Assembly (NCBI RefSeq): GCF_001517935.1
Contig: NZ_LOQF01000002.1
Coordinates: 62,001 to 126,000, forward strand
Direction: 5' to 3'
DNA from: Sneathia sanguinegens
GTDB lineage: Bacteria > Fusobacteriota > Fusobacteriia > Fusobacteriales > Leptotrichiaceae
DNA: 64,000 nt
The first letter of the stretch is position 1. Each line of letters begins with the position of its first letter. Made by a program: the position numbers and the translations under genes. Below the pieces are notes generated by a model. That model made no database searches and was not told where the DNA came from. It saw nothing but the letters and a program-made list of their open reading frames with translations. Shown here in pieces: positions 52,057 through 59,944 of this stretch.

Positions 52057-52473
52057 CTAACTCCTATCGTCACAGTCTTGAAATATTTTTAAAAGCCCTT
52101 TTGTATTTTTATCATGATGATGTAAAATTAACTCAGCAACTTCTTTATTAATATCTTTTAACATTAAATACCCTATTTTTGGATGTTCTTTTAAACGAGT
52201 TTTAAAATTTAATTTTGTCAAAACTCTTAATAAAAAACTTGCCCTATGTTTCCCGCAATCATGTAATAAACTAAATTTCAAATAAAGTTCATCTGAAGTT
52301 TTATCTTTCATTTTCTTATAAACTTCCATACCATGCCATTTATCATAATAGTCCATTTTATTAAAAATTTCTTTTTCTTTAGTAGACAAAAGTTCACTAA
52401 TCTCTAATTCCAAAAGCTTATCAATTTTTCTAAAGTAATAATCACAAAATTTTCTAATTGCATATCTTATCAT
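52057..52473 (-). CDS. HD-domain phosphohydrolase
   Basis: 138 aa. HD-type metal motifs: WHGMEVYKKM (H), LLHDCGKHRA (HD) and LILHHHDKN. A basic N-terminus (MIRYAIRKFCDYYFRKIDK) precedes them. Likely hydrolyses a nucleotide or other phosphate ester; the substrate is unknown. The ATG at 52473 overlaps the stop of the HAD gene (ATGA) and it is one base from the pseudouridine synthase gene. Confidence 0.83.
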   Translation of the reverse strand: MIRYAIRKFCDYYFRKIDKLLELEISELLSTKEKEIFNKMDYYDKWHGMEVYKKMKDKTSDELYLKFSLLHDCGKHRASFLLRVLTKLNFKTRLKEHPKIGYLMLKDINKEVAELILHHHDKNTKGLLKIFQDCDDRS

Positions 52474-53114
52474 TTTATCAATTCCATTATTTCTTTTGCA
52501 CAAGCAACACTATTTTCATATATACTTGCTTTTTTTTCATAACCATATTTACAATGAATTTGCTTTATACCTGCATTTTTTGCCATGTCGTAATCTACTT
52601 TCATATCACCTATATGCACTATTTCATCTTTTTTATAGCCATCTTTTAAAATTTCATTTATTGCATAAGGATTAGGCTTAGCTGGATAAGACTTATCTTC
52701 AGGATTACCATAAATATACTTGAATTTCCATTTTGATAAAATTGTCTTCACATGTTTTAAAGTCGCTATCTGATCTTTATTAGTAATAATAGCCAAAATT
52801 TTGCCTTTTTTTTGTAAATAATCTAATAATTCCGGTATACCTTCATACAAATAAATACCTTTATAATAGTTTTCATTATAGTAAGATCTAACTTCTGCTA
52901 AAAATTGCTCTTTTTCTTCTTTTATATTTCTTATTATTTTAATTTTATCAAAAACGACTCCAAAACCCTTGCCAATAAAATCCATATATTTTTCTTCTTC
53001 AAAAGTCTTATATGAATATTTTTTTAAAATTTCATTAAATGCTTTTGCTATTGCAGGCAAAGTATTAACTAATGTACCATCTAAATCAAACGTTACAACA
53101 TTTACATTCATCAT
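52470..53114 (-). CDS. HAD-family phosphatase (phosphoglycolate phosphatase-like)
   Basis: About 214 aa. FDLDGTLVNT (motif I), LAIITNKDQ (motif II), AKPNPYAI (Lys, motif III) and HIGDMKVDYDMAKNAGI (motif IV) in the Gph/PgmB order, with a helical cap between motifs I and II. Probably dephosphorylates phosphoglycolate or a sugar phosphate. AAGG lies nine bases before the ATG at 53114; a second ATG follows it, and a GTG three codons earlier is also in frame. It overlaps the end of the upstream gene by about 29 bases. Confidence 0.87.
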   Translation of the reverse strand: MMNVNVVTFDLDGTLVNTLPAIAKAFNEILKKYSYKTFEEEKYMDFIGKGFGVVFDKIKIIRNIKEEKEQFLAEVRSYYNENYYKGIYLYEGIPELLDYLQKKGKILAIITNKDQIATLKHVKTILSKWKFKYIYGNPEDKSYPAKPNPYAINEILKDGYKKDEIVHIGDMKVDYDMAKNAGIKQIHCKYGYEKKASIYENSVACAKEIMELIK

Positions 53115-53817
53115 GATACTCACCCTTCATCGCAAAATTAACAAATCTTTCTATACCTTTTAAGCCATAACCATCATGCTTATAGCAAGCAACATCATTT
53201 AAAACTTCCATATATTTTTGTGAAAATAATTGATAAATATATTCATCAAAGAAAAAACATTTATCCATATCTTCTTCTTTAATATTCTTTTTAATAAAAT
53301 TAATATATTTACACATATCTGTATTTTCTTCCATTAATTCTAAAATTAAATCTATAGAGCCACAACTTTGTAAATTTTGATCTAATTCCAAAATATCTTC
53401 TGCTATTTTATCAGTTATTTCCATAGTCCCTAATTCTTCAAAAGAATTAACACCTTTTTCGAATAAGACTAAATTGCATTCATCTTGAATTTTAAATTCA
53501 GAATTTCTAAGAACTAGATAATATTCTCCCTTGTATTCATATAAATTAGAATAATTAGATACTCCATCTATGTCGCTTAAAAAATCCTTATATCCTTCAT
53601 CCCAAATATGTTTTAATTTTTCTATTAATTCTTTAGATTTTGTTTTTAAAACTGGCAAAGGATATGATAAAATTTGTACTTCATTTTCTTCTGATTCTAT
53701 TGTCTTTAATTTTTTTGATAAAAATAAAGGATAAGCTTTATTCTTATCAAATTTTGCTTTTTCAACCATTTCAAATTTACCATAGTCTGTAGTAAATTCA
53801 TATTTTATCTCATTCAT
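53086..53817 (-). CDS. hypothetical protein with Cys-rich C-terminal tail
   Basis: 243 aa, unrecognised. Soluble and acidic, no signal peptide. It begins MNEIKYEFTTDYGKFEMVEK and ends HDECKCCNV; the cluster HxxCxCC together with scattered Cys (ECNLVLFE, QSCGSID, DMCKYIN, DKCFFFDE, VACYKHDGYGL) could bind a metal or act as a redox switch. GAGG precedes the ATG and the gene fits tightly between udk (7 bases) and the HAD gene (overlap). A real gene by context; function unknown. Confidence 0.72.
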   Translation of the reverse strand: MNEIKYEFTTDYGKFEMVEKAKFDKNKAYPLFLSKKLKTIESEENEVQILSYPLPVLKTKSKELIEKLKHIWDEGYKDFLSDIDGVSNYSNLYEYKGEYYLVLRNSEFKIQDECNLVLFEKGVNSFEELGTMEITDKIAEDILELDQNLQSCGSIDLILELMEENTDMCKYINFIKKNIKEEDMDKCFFFDEYIYQLFSQKYMEVLNDVACYKHDGYGLKGIERFVNFAMKGEYHDECKCCNV

Positions 53818-53824
53818 TTTTGCC

Positions 53825-54448
53825 TCATTTTTTTATTAAATATTTAAGTCTACTTGTAACCATTTTTATACCAACTTTATTTGATTTACCTCTAGGTATT
53901 ATTATATCTGCATATCTTTTAGCTGGTTCTACAAATTCTAAATGCATAGGTTTAACAGTTTTAATATATTGTTCTTTGATATTATCAAAGCTTCTTCCAC
54001 GCTCATTCATATCTCTTTCAATTCTTCTTAATAATCTAATATCATCATCTGTATCAACAAAAATCTTAACATCAAATAAATCTCTTATTTTTGCCAAAGT
54101 CAATATTAGAATACCTTCAACTATTATTATTGGTTTTGATGTTATATGTTCTTTTTCTTCCATTCTCTTATGTTTTGTAAAATCATATTTTGGCTTATCG
54201 ATATCTTCACCATTTTTAAGAGCTTTTATATGTTTTATTAAAAGTTCAAAATCTATTGCATCTGGATGGTCATAATTTAATTTTCTTCTTTGTTCATAAG
54301 TTAATTCTAAATGATCTTTGTAATACGAGTCTTGTTCAAGTAAAGCAACACTTGAACCAAATTTTTCTAAATCTTCAACTATTAAATTAGCAACACTTGT
54401 CTTACCTGAACCTGTACCTCCTGCTATTCCTATTATTATTCTATCCAC
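53825..54448 (-). CDS. udk: uridine kinase
   Basis: 207 aa. P-loop GIAGGTGSGKTSVAN, then DSYYKDHLELTYEQRRKLNYD and HPDAIDFELLIKHI, RRIERDMNERGRSF and PAKRYADIIIPRG, the full uridine/cytidine kinase pattern. Salvages uridine and cytidine to UMP and CMP. The start is GTG at 54448, nine bases after GGAG; no ATG fits. Confidence 0.96.
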   Translation of the reverse strand: MDRIIIGIAGGTGSGKTSVANLIVEDLEKFGSSVALLEQDSYYKDHLELTYEQRRKLNYDHPDAIDFELLIKHIKALKNGEDIDKPKYDFTKHKRMEEKEHITSKPIIIVEGILILTLAKIRDLFDVKIFVDTDDDIRLLRRIERDMNERGRSFDNIKEQYIKTVKPMHLEFVEPAKRYADIIIPRGKSNKVGIKMVTSRLKYLIKK

Positions 54449-54461
54449 TTTTTACAACTCC

Positions 54462-54920
54462 TTATAAACTTTCCAATATTTTAATAACTTCTTTCGCATC
54501 ATTAGTGTTTATAATATTATTTAATTTTTCTTCTTCAAATGATAATTTTGATATAGTTGTTAATATATCCAAATGTTCTCTTTTTGTTGCTTCAGGTGCT
54601 ACTACAAGAAAGAATACCTTAGATTTTTCATCATCTAAAGATGCAAAATCTTTTCCTTGCTTATCAATTGCTACTAACATAGCAACTTTTTTTACTACTG
54701 TTGATTTAGCATGTGGTATTGCAATTCCATCTTGCATGCCTGTTGATGATAAATTTTCTCTTTCATATAGAGCTTCTAATAAAGTATCAAAATCTTGTTT
54801 TTCTATAACAGTATTATCATTTAAAAAATAACTTGCTAATTCTTTTATAATGTCTTCCTTGCTTGTTGCCTTTATACCAAATATTACTCTTTCATCTGAT
54901 AAATAATTTTTAATTTCCAT
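54462..54920 (-). CDS. PTS EIIA domain protein, fructose/nitrogen (PtsN) type
   Basis: 152 aa, a free-standing EIIA of the fructose/Ntr class. The phosphorylated His is H70 in GMQDGIAIPHAKS. No EIIB or EIIC is attached or near. Such proteins relay PTS phosphorylation to regulation rather than transport. It overlaps miaA by 11 bases. A second, similar protein is encoded at 62314-62772. Confidence 0.9.
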   Translation of the reverse strand: MEIKNYLSDERVIFGIKATSKEDIIKELASYFLNDNTVIEKQDFDTLLEALYERENLSSTGMQDGIAIPHAKSTVVKKVAMLVAIDKQGKDFASLDDEKSKVFFLVVAPEATKREHLDILTTISKLSFEEEKLNNIINTNDAKEVIKILESL

Positions 54921-55776
54921 AGTTCCTCCTAATATCTTCTATTATATCATCTATCTTTTTATTATCCATATTATATCTAATATAGCCTTTGTCTCTAAAC
55001 CAAGTAAATTGTCTTTTTGCATATCTTCTACTTGCTATTTTTATTTTTTCTATTGCTTCTTCTAAGCTAATTTTTTCCTCGAAGTATTCAAATAATTCCT
55101 TGTATCCTATACTTTTTATATTTATATTCCCATATCTATTATATATCTTTTTGGCTTCATCTAAAAGACCCTCTTTAATCATACAATCAACTCTATAATT
55201 TATTCTATTGTATAAATTTTTTCTATCTCTTTCCAAAAAAATTTTAAGAAACTTTCTATCATTAGCTTTAACCTTATTTAAATTTAAGCCTCTTAATTCT
55301 ATTTTCCTTATAACTCTAATTTTATTTTTTATATCAATGCTATTTTTTTCTTCTATCGTTAGCATTTCTTGTAATTCTTCAAGACTTTTTTCTTCTAATT
55401 CTTTTCTTTTTTTTCTATCTATTTCAGGAAGCTGTGCTAAGCCTTCTACCAATGCATCTATATATAGACCTGTTCCTCCAACTATCAAAAAAATCTTATC
55501 TTTATTTTTATTTAAAATTTCATTTGCTTGTTTATAGAATAGCCCTGCATTATATTCTTCATTTGGTTCAACAATATCAATTAAATGATGTATAACTCCT
55601 TGTTTTTCTACTTCCCTTATTTTAGCTGTTCCTATATCAAGTCCTTTATACACTTGTGATGCATCTGAAGATATTATTTGTGCATTTAAAAACTTTGCTA
55701 ATTTAATTGATAATTCTGTTTTACCAACAGCAGTTGGTCCTGCTATAACTATTGCATTATACATATTCAAATTCAT
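54910..55776 (-). CDS. miaA: tRNA dimethylallyltransferase
   Basis: 288 aa. P-loop IAGPTAVGKTELSIKLA, then SSDASQVYKGLDIGTAKI, HHLIDIVEPNEEYNAG, GGTGLYIDALVEGL and a C-terminal SRRYAKRQFTWFRDKG. Adds the isoprenoid group to A37 of tRNAs reading U-starting codons, using the product of the isoprenoid pathway. The start overlaps the end of obgE; an alternative ATG lies four codons on (55764). Confidence 0.95.
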   Translation of the reverse strand: MNLNMYNAIVIAGPTAVGKTELSIKLAKFLNAQIISSDASQVYKGLDIGTAKIREVEKQGVIHHLIDIVEPNEEYNAGLFYKQANEILNKNKDKIFLIVGGTGLYIDALVEGLAQLPEIDRKKRKELEEKSLEELQEMLTIEEKNSIDIKNKIRVIRKIELRGLNLNKVKANDRKFLKIFLERDRKNLYNRINYRVDCMIKEGLLDEAKKIYNRYGNINIKSIGYKELFEYFEEKISLEEAIEKIKIASRRYAKRQFTWFRDKGYIRYNMDNKKIDDIIEDIRRNYGN

Positions 55777-57016
55777 ATCCTTCTATGATTATGGTATCTC
55801 CTCTTTTTACACCAGCCTCTTCAAGCTTTTCTTCCATACCTATATGTCGCATAATTTGTAAAAATTGTATAATACCATCATCACCTAAGAAAACATATTT
55901 ATTTAATACATTATCTACAACTTGCCCAGATAATTCATAGGCATTTTCTTCAATTTTCTTTATTATCCAATCTTCTTTATTTGGAATTATTTCTTCTAAA
56001 GCCGTTACTTCTTCTATTTCCTCATCTTCTATATCTTTTAATAAGTCATAAGCTTTTCTCATTAATTCTGCTACACCTTCATTAGTTAGCACAGAAATTT
56101 TCTCTACCTTATGTCCTATAGCTTTCTCAAAGTCTTGTATCTTCGTTTTGTCATATAGTACATCTATTTTATTTAAAACTACTATCTGTTTTTTTGCAGC
56201 TAATTTTTCACTATAATTTTTTAATTCTTCATTTATTTTTTTATAATCATCTATAGCTTTTCTTCCTTCTAATTCTGAAATATCAACTATATGTATTATT
56301 AATTTACATCTTTCTATATGTTTTAAGAATTTATCACCTAAACCTATACCCTTATGTGCTCCTTCAATAAGACCTGGTATATCAGCAATAACAAAAGAAC
56401 TATCTTCGTCAACTTTTACTATTCCCAATTTAGGTTTTAAAGTTGTAAAATGATAACCTGCTACTTTTGAATTAGCATTTGATACTTTATTAATAAGGGA
56501 AGATTTTCCTACACTTGGATAACCAACTAAAGCTACATCTGCTAATAATTTCAATTCTAGTTTTATTTTTAATTCTATACCAGACTTTCCACTTTCAGAA
56601 ATTCTAGGTGCTTTTCTTATTGAATTTTTAAAGTGGACATTACCTCTTCCTCCATCTCCACCTTTAAGAAATACAACACTTTCATTCTTTTTCTTCATAT
56701 CTAAAAGAAGCTTATTTGTTTCATAATCTCTTATCATAGTTCCAACTGGGACATGTATTATTACATCTTCACCATTTTTACCAGAGCATTTAGCTCCACT
56801 TCCTTTACCACCATTTTTTGCTTCTATTCTTTTTATTGTTTTGAAATTTAATAAAGTATTCATATTTGGATCTGCGAAAAAAATAATTGAACCACCTTTT
56901 CCACCATCTCCACCATCTGGTCCTCCGAATTGCACGAATTTTTCTCTTCTAAAAGTCGCTGCTCCATCTCCTCCATCACCAGATTTAACTGTTATTACAC
57001 TTTCATCTATAAACAT
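55757..57016 (-). CDS. obgE: GTPase Obg (CgtA)
   Basis: 419 aa. Glycine-rich Obg fold at the N-terminus (VKSGDGGDGAATFRREKFV, GGPDGGDGGKGGSII), a G domain with GYPSVGKSSLI, DIPGLIEGAHKGIGLG and LNKIDV, and a C-terminal OCT domain. Acts in 50S assembly and stress control. GAGG lies five bases before the ATG at 57016, preferred to the in-frame ATG twelve codons upstream. First gene of the long run that ends with the comF-like gene. Confidence 0.96.
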   Translation of the reverse strand: MFIDESVITVKSGDGGDGAATFRREKFVQFGGPDGGDGGKGGSIIFFADPNMNTLLNFKTIKRIEAKNGGKGSGAKCSGKNGEDVIIHVPVGTMIRDYETNKLLLDMKKKNESVVFLKGGDGGRGNVHFKNSIRKAPRISESGKSGIELKIKLELKLLADVALVGYPSVGKSSLINKVSNANSKVAGYHFTTLKPKLGIVKVDEDSSFVIADIPGLIEGAHKGIGLGDKFLKHIERCKLIIHIVDISELEGRKAIDDYKKINEELKNYSEKLAAKKQIVVLNKIDVLYDKTKIQDFEKAIGHKVEKISVLTNEGVAELMRKAYDLLKDIEDEEIEEVTALEEIIPNKEDWIIKKIEENAYELSGQVVDNVLNKYVFLGDDGIIQFLQIMRHIGMEEKLEEAGVKRGDTIIIEGYEFEYV

Positions 57017-57093
57017 ATATACCTCACTATTTATTTTTTCTAACCTTTTCATTATATCATTATTTTAAAAAAAAAGATACTCAAGTATATAGC

Positions 57094-57115
57094 AAAAAAT
57101 GGAGCTTATGCTCCA
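57094..57115 (-). terminator. terminator of sepF
   Basis: TGGAGC / GCTCCA stem with an ATAA-type loop (57100-57115), followed on the minus strand by six T. Confidence 0.8.
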
Positions 57116-57131
57116 CTTCAATATAATTAAT

Positions 57132-57452
57132 TTAGCTATTTCTTACAGTTACACCTTTTGGTACTGATGCAAATACTTTGTCTGTTATTTCAATAACTGT
57201 TCCACCTAAAACAAATGTTGCTCCACTTAAGTAGTCTATTAATCTTTGTCCGTCTTCTCTTGACATATTTTCTAAACTAAACGCAACTAAATTATTGTCC
57301 TTTATCATTTCAGCTATTTTTTTTGAATCTTCACTATATGATTTTGGTTTTAAAATACTAACTCCATTATATAAAATATCTTCATTATTGATTTCAGTTG
57401 TATTAGTTTGTTCTTCTTCATTATTATTTTTTAAAAAATCCAACATACCCAT
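57132..57452 (-). CDS. sepF: cell division protein SepF
   Basis: 106 aa. The C-terminal SepF core is clear: ILKPKSYSEDSKKIAEMI, NLVAFSLENMSREDGQRLID and YLSGATFVLGGTVIEI, closing VFASVPKGV; the N-terminus MGMLDFLKNN is the membrane-targeting helix. SepF anchors and aligns FtsZ, and is best known from Gram-positives and cyanobacteria. GGAGG lies eight bases before the ATG at 57452; upstream in-frame ATGs fall inside the promoter (57481-57509), which settles the start. Confidence 0.9.
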   Translation of the reverse strand: MGMLDFLKNNNEEEQTNTTEINNEDILYNGVSILKPKSYSEDSKKIAEMIKDNNLVAFSLENMSREDGQRLIDYLSGATFVLGGTVIEITDKVFASVPKGVTVRNS

Positions 57453-57480
57453 TTTCTTTTCCTCCAACGCCATTTTTTTC

Positions 57481-57509
57481 ATTATATAATTTTTTCTTAT
57501 ATAATTCAA
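57481..57509 (-). promoter_or_regulatory. promoter of sepF
   Basis: Minus strand: TTGAAT (57504-57509), 17-bp spacer, TATAAT (57481-57486). Confidence 0.72.
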
Positions 57510-57569
57510 TAGTTTTTTTTATTTTTTACTTTTTTTAAAAAAAATATTATAATTTATATGAGGTGTTTT

Positions 57570-58343
57570 ATGAAAAAATTATGTATTATAACCGGTGCAA
57601 CAAGTGGAATCGGTTTAGAACTTGCTAAATTATTTTCCTGTGAAAATATACAATTACTTTTAATTTCAAGTAATTTAGATAATTTAAAAAGAACAAAAAT
57701 GCTACTTGAAAACAAATTAGCTACTATTGATATTTTAGAAATGGACTTAGCTAATAACTTTAATATTGAAAAAATAAAAGAAAAGATACAAGGCAAACAA
57801 CTATATTGTTTAATTAATAATGCTGGCTTTGGCGATTTAAATTCATTCATACTTTCCGACATAGAAAAAGCAGAAAATATGATTAAACTTAACAATATCG
57901 CTCTTACAAAACTATGTCATTTTTTTCTTAATGAAACTAAAGAAAGTACTGACCCTATATACTTATTGAATGTAGCTTCTATAGCCGGCTTTATGCCAGG
58001 CCCTTTAATGGCTGTTTATTATGCAACAAAGGCTTATACTTTATCTTTCACAAGGGCATTAAGATATGAAATGAGAAAAAAGAAGAATATACGAATTTGT
58101 TGTCTTTGTCCGGGTCCAACAAAGACTAATTTTACAAAAGATTTTATTAAAAAGCCTAAAATATTTTCAAATATTTTTTCTATGCAGGCAAAAGATGTAG
58201 CTATTACAGCATATTATGGTTTATTGAAAAATAAAGAACTGATAATACCTGGTGTTCTTAATTATATTGCAATTAAAATTATTCCTTTTATTCCTAATAA
58301 ATTAATTTCAGCTATTACAAATAAGATTATGAAAATAAAATAG
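57570..58343 (+). CDS. short-chain dehydrogenase/reductase (SDR)
   Basis: 257 aa. Rossmann motif TGATSGIG at 8-15, NNAG at 83-86 and the catalytic set S137, Y150 and K154 (VYYATKAYTLSF) with CLCPGPTKTNF after it, the DltE/YqjQ-like branch of classical SDRs. A NAD(P)-dependent oxidoreductase of unknown substrate. GAGG stands six bases before the ATG at 57570; the ATG at 57558 overlaps that site. Single gene, divergent from sepF, ending in a bidirectional terminator. Confidence 0.88.
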   Translation: MKKLCIITGATSGIGLELAKLFSCENIQLLLISSNLDNLKRTKMLLENKLATIDILEMDLANNFNIEKIKEKIQGKQLYCLINNAGFGDLNSFILSDIEKAENMIKLNNIALTKLCHFFLNETKESTDPIYLLNVASIAGFMPGPLMAVYYATKAYTLSFTRALRYEMRKKKNIRICCLCPGPTKTNFTKDFIKKPKIFSNIFSMQAKDVAITAYYGLLKNKELIIPGVLNYIAIKIIPFIPNKLISAITNKIMKIK

Positions 58344-58370
58344 GTCTCAAAATTTGAGACCTATTATTTT
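58336..58370. terminator. bidirectional terminator between the SDR and dps
   Basis: TAGGTCTCAAA / TTTGAGACCTA stem (58341-58363) with A and T runs on either side; it includes the SDR stop codon and lies just past the dps stop. Confidence 0.85.
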
Positions 58371-58798
58371 TAATATTCTATACTTCTTAACATCCATAAT
58401 AATTTTTCATATCTTATTATGTATTCATCCATCATAGCTGAAGTTCCAAAGTCATCACTTTCATCTGCTTTTATTTTAACTTGTTTAGCTTCATCTACGA
58501 TATATTGATAATCTTCTATTAACTTTTTCAAAGCTTCATCAATAGTTATATCCTTATTTTCACCTTCATTTATTTTTGAATTTTCAAGATAACTCTTCAT
58601 TGTAGATAAAGGTCTACCATTTAATGCTAAAATTCTTTCTGCTACTTCATCTACTACTTCATTTAAATCACTATACATTTTATCTAATTGTTCATGAATT
58701 GAAAAAAAGCTTTTTCCTTTTATATTCCAATGAAAATTTTGAACTTTTTTAGCCAAAGTTGCAAGATCTGCAAGAAATAAATTTAATGTCTTTTCCAT
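58370..58798 (-). CDS. dps: Dps-family ferritin-like DNA-protection protein
   Basis: 142 aa. Dps ferroxidase signature: KVQNFHWNIKGKSFFSIHEQ, then LNEVVDEVAERILALNGRPL, giving the inter-subunit His and acidic iron ligands. Stores iron and removes hydrogen peroxide. The promoter (58856-58884) and two PerR-type boxes (58821-58852) directly upstream indicate peroxide-responsive repression. AAGGAG precedes the ATG. Confidence 0.93.
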   Translation of the reverse strand: MEKTLNLFLADLATLAKKVQNFHWNIKGKSFFSIHEQLDKMYSDLNEVVDEVAERILALNGRPLSTMKSYLENSKINEGENKDITIDEALKKLIEDYQYIVDEAKQVKIKADESDDFGTSAMMDEYIIRYEKLLWMLRSIEY

Positions 58799-58820
58799 AT
58801 AAAAATCTCCTTTTATTTAT

Positions 58821-58852
58821 TTGTAATGATTACAATCTTGTAATCATTCTAA
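58821..58852 (-). promoter_or_regulatory. tandem PerR-type operator boxes at dps
   Basis: Box 1, TTGTAATGATTACAA (58821-58835), is a perfect 15-bp palindrome differing from the PerR consensus TTATAATNATTATAA at two symmetric positions. Box 2, TTGTAATCATTCTAA (58838-58852), is a near copy. They cover the predicted start of transcription. Confidence 0.82.
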
Positions 58853-58855
58853 CTT

Positions 58856-58884
58856 AGTATAAAGCTTTTTCTATATTATGTCAA
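58856..58884 (-). promoter_or_regulatory. promoter of dps
   Basis: Minus strand: TTGACA (58879-58884), 17-bp spacer, TATACT (58856-58861). Confidence 0.8.
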
Positions 58885-58902
58885 GATGATTTTACATTTT
58901 AA

Positions 58903-59208
58903 TTATTTTTTGTCCGCTTTCATATCTTTATATTTTTTTACTTGTCTTATCATTTTATCTAGCATTTCATCAATTGCTGAATAAAGACTCTTGTCTTCAG
59001 CTTCAATTCTTATTGTTTTACCTGCTAAATACATTGTTGCACACGCACTGTGAATTGGCCCTTCAGATTTTGTATCATCTACAGCCAAATTAAGTTTAAT
59101 TTCATTAATACCATCAAAGTATTTTTCAACTTTTCTGCATTTCATAATTGCATATTCTCTTAAAGCATCTGTTAATTTAAGATGTTGTCCACTTACTATT
59201 ATATTCAT
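58903..59208 (-). CDS. hpf: ribosome hibernation-promoting factor, short form
   Basis: 101 aa. The HPF/YfiA fold is recognisable: MNIIVSGQHLKLTDALREY, VEKYFDGINEIKLNLAVDD and KTIRIEAEDKSLYSAIDEM, followed by DKMIRQVKKYKD. Only the N-terminal domain is present, so it is a short HPF/RaiA type without the dimerising tail of the long form. GGAG is ten bases before the ATG at 59208; an earlier in-frame ATG overlaps the ribosome site. Confidence 0.9.
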   Translation of the reverse strand: MNIIVSGQHLKLTDALREYAIMKCRKVEKYFDGINEIKLNLAVDDTKSEGPIHSACATMYLAGKTIRIEAEDKSLYSAIDEMLDKMIRQVKKYKDMKADKK

Positions 59209-59241
59209 AGTAATAACACTCCTTTCATTCACATATAATAT

Positions 59242-59270
59242 ATTATAATGCTAATAATATAAAATTACAA
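59242..59270 (-). promoter_or_regulatory. promoter of hpf
   Basis: Minus strand: TTGTAA (59265-59270), 17-bp spacer, TATAAT (59242-59247), just behind the lolD stop. Confidence 0.65.
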
Positions 59271-59272
59271 TA

Positions 59273-59944
59273 CTACTCTGTTTTTAAAATTAAGTCTTTA
59301 TTATGCAATACGTACTTTTTATCTGCAATATTGGCTAATTCTGTACTATGTGTAACCAATATTATAGTTTGTTTTTCTTCCTTATTTAGTTTTATAAATA
59401 AGTTATTTATTTTTTGACTATTTTCATCATCCAAATTACCCGTTGGTTCATCTGCTAATATTATTTTTGGTTGATTAATTAATGCTCTTGCAATAGCTAC
59501 CCTTTGCTTTTGTCCACCAGATAATTCTGACGGATAAAAATTAAGTCTATCTTTTAAACCTACTACTTCTAATAGTTCTTTCGCTCTTTTTTCTATTTCA
59601 ACTTTTTCTTTTTCTTTCAATGCCAAGGCAGGTAACATTACATTTTCAAGTGCTGTAAATTCTGGCAATAAATAATGAAATTGAAAAACAAATCCTACAT
59701 TTTTCGCTCTAATCTTTTCTAAATTTTTTTCATTAATATGATTTATATAGTCTATCTTACCTTCATATTTTGTATCCAATAAACCTATCAAATTAAGTAA
59801 GGTTGTTTTACCACTCCCTGATTTTCCTTGTATTGAAACAAGATCTCCCTCAGAAATCTCTAAATTTATATTGCTCAATATTGTTAAATTCTCTACCTTA
59901 GTTTTATATCTCTTTGTTACATTTTCTAATTTTAATATCTTCAT
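59273..59944 (-). CDS. lolD: ABC transporter ATPase, LolD-like
   Basis: 223 aa. Walker A GKSGSGKTT, signature LSGGQKQRVAIARAL, Walker B IILADEPTGNLDDEN and H-loop THSTE. The group (LolD/MacB/FtsE type) is set by length, by NVGFVFQFHYLLPEFTALENV, the LolD-like stretch, and by the permease it overlaps by four bases. Powers release of lipoproteins from the inner membrane. Confidence 0.87.
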   Translation of the reverse strand: MKILKLENVTKRYKTKVENLTILSNINLEISEGDLVSIQGKSGSGKTTLLNLIGLLDTKYEGKIDYINHINEKNLEKIRAKNVGFVFQFHYLLPEFTALENVMLPALALKEKEKVEIEKRAKELLEVVGLKDRLNFYPSELSGGQKQRVAIARALINQPKIILADEPTGNLDDENSQKINNLFIKLNKEEKQTIILVTHSTELANIADKKYVLHNKDLILKTE

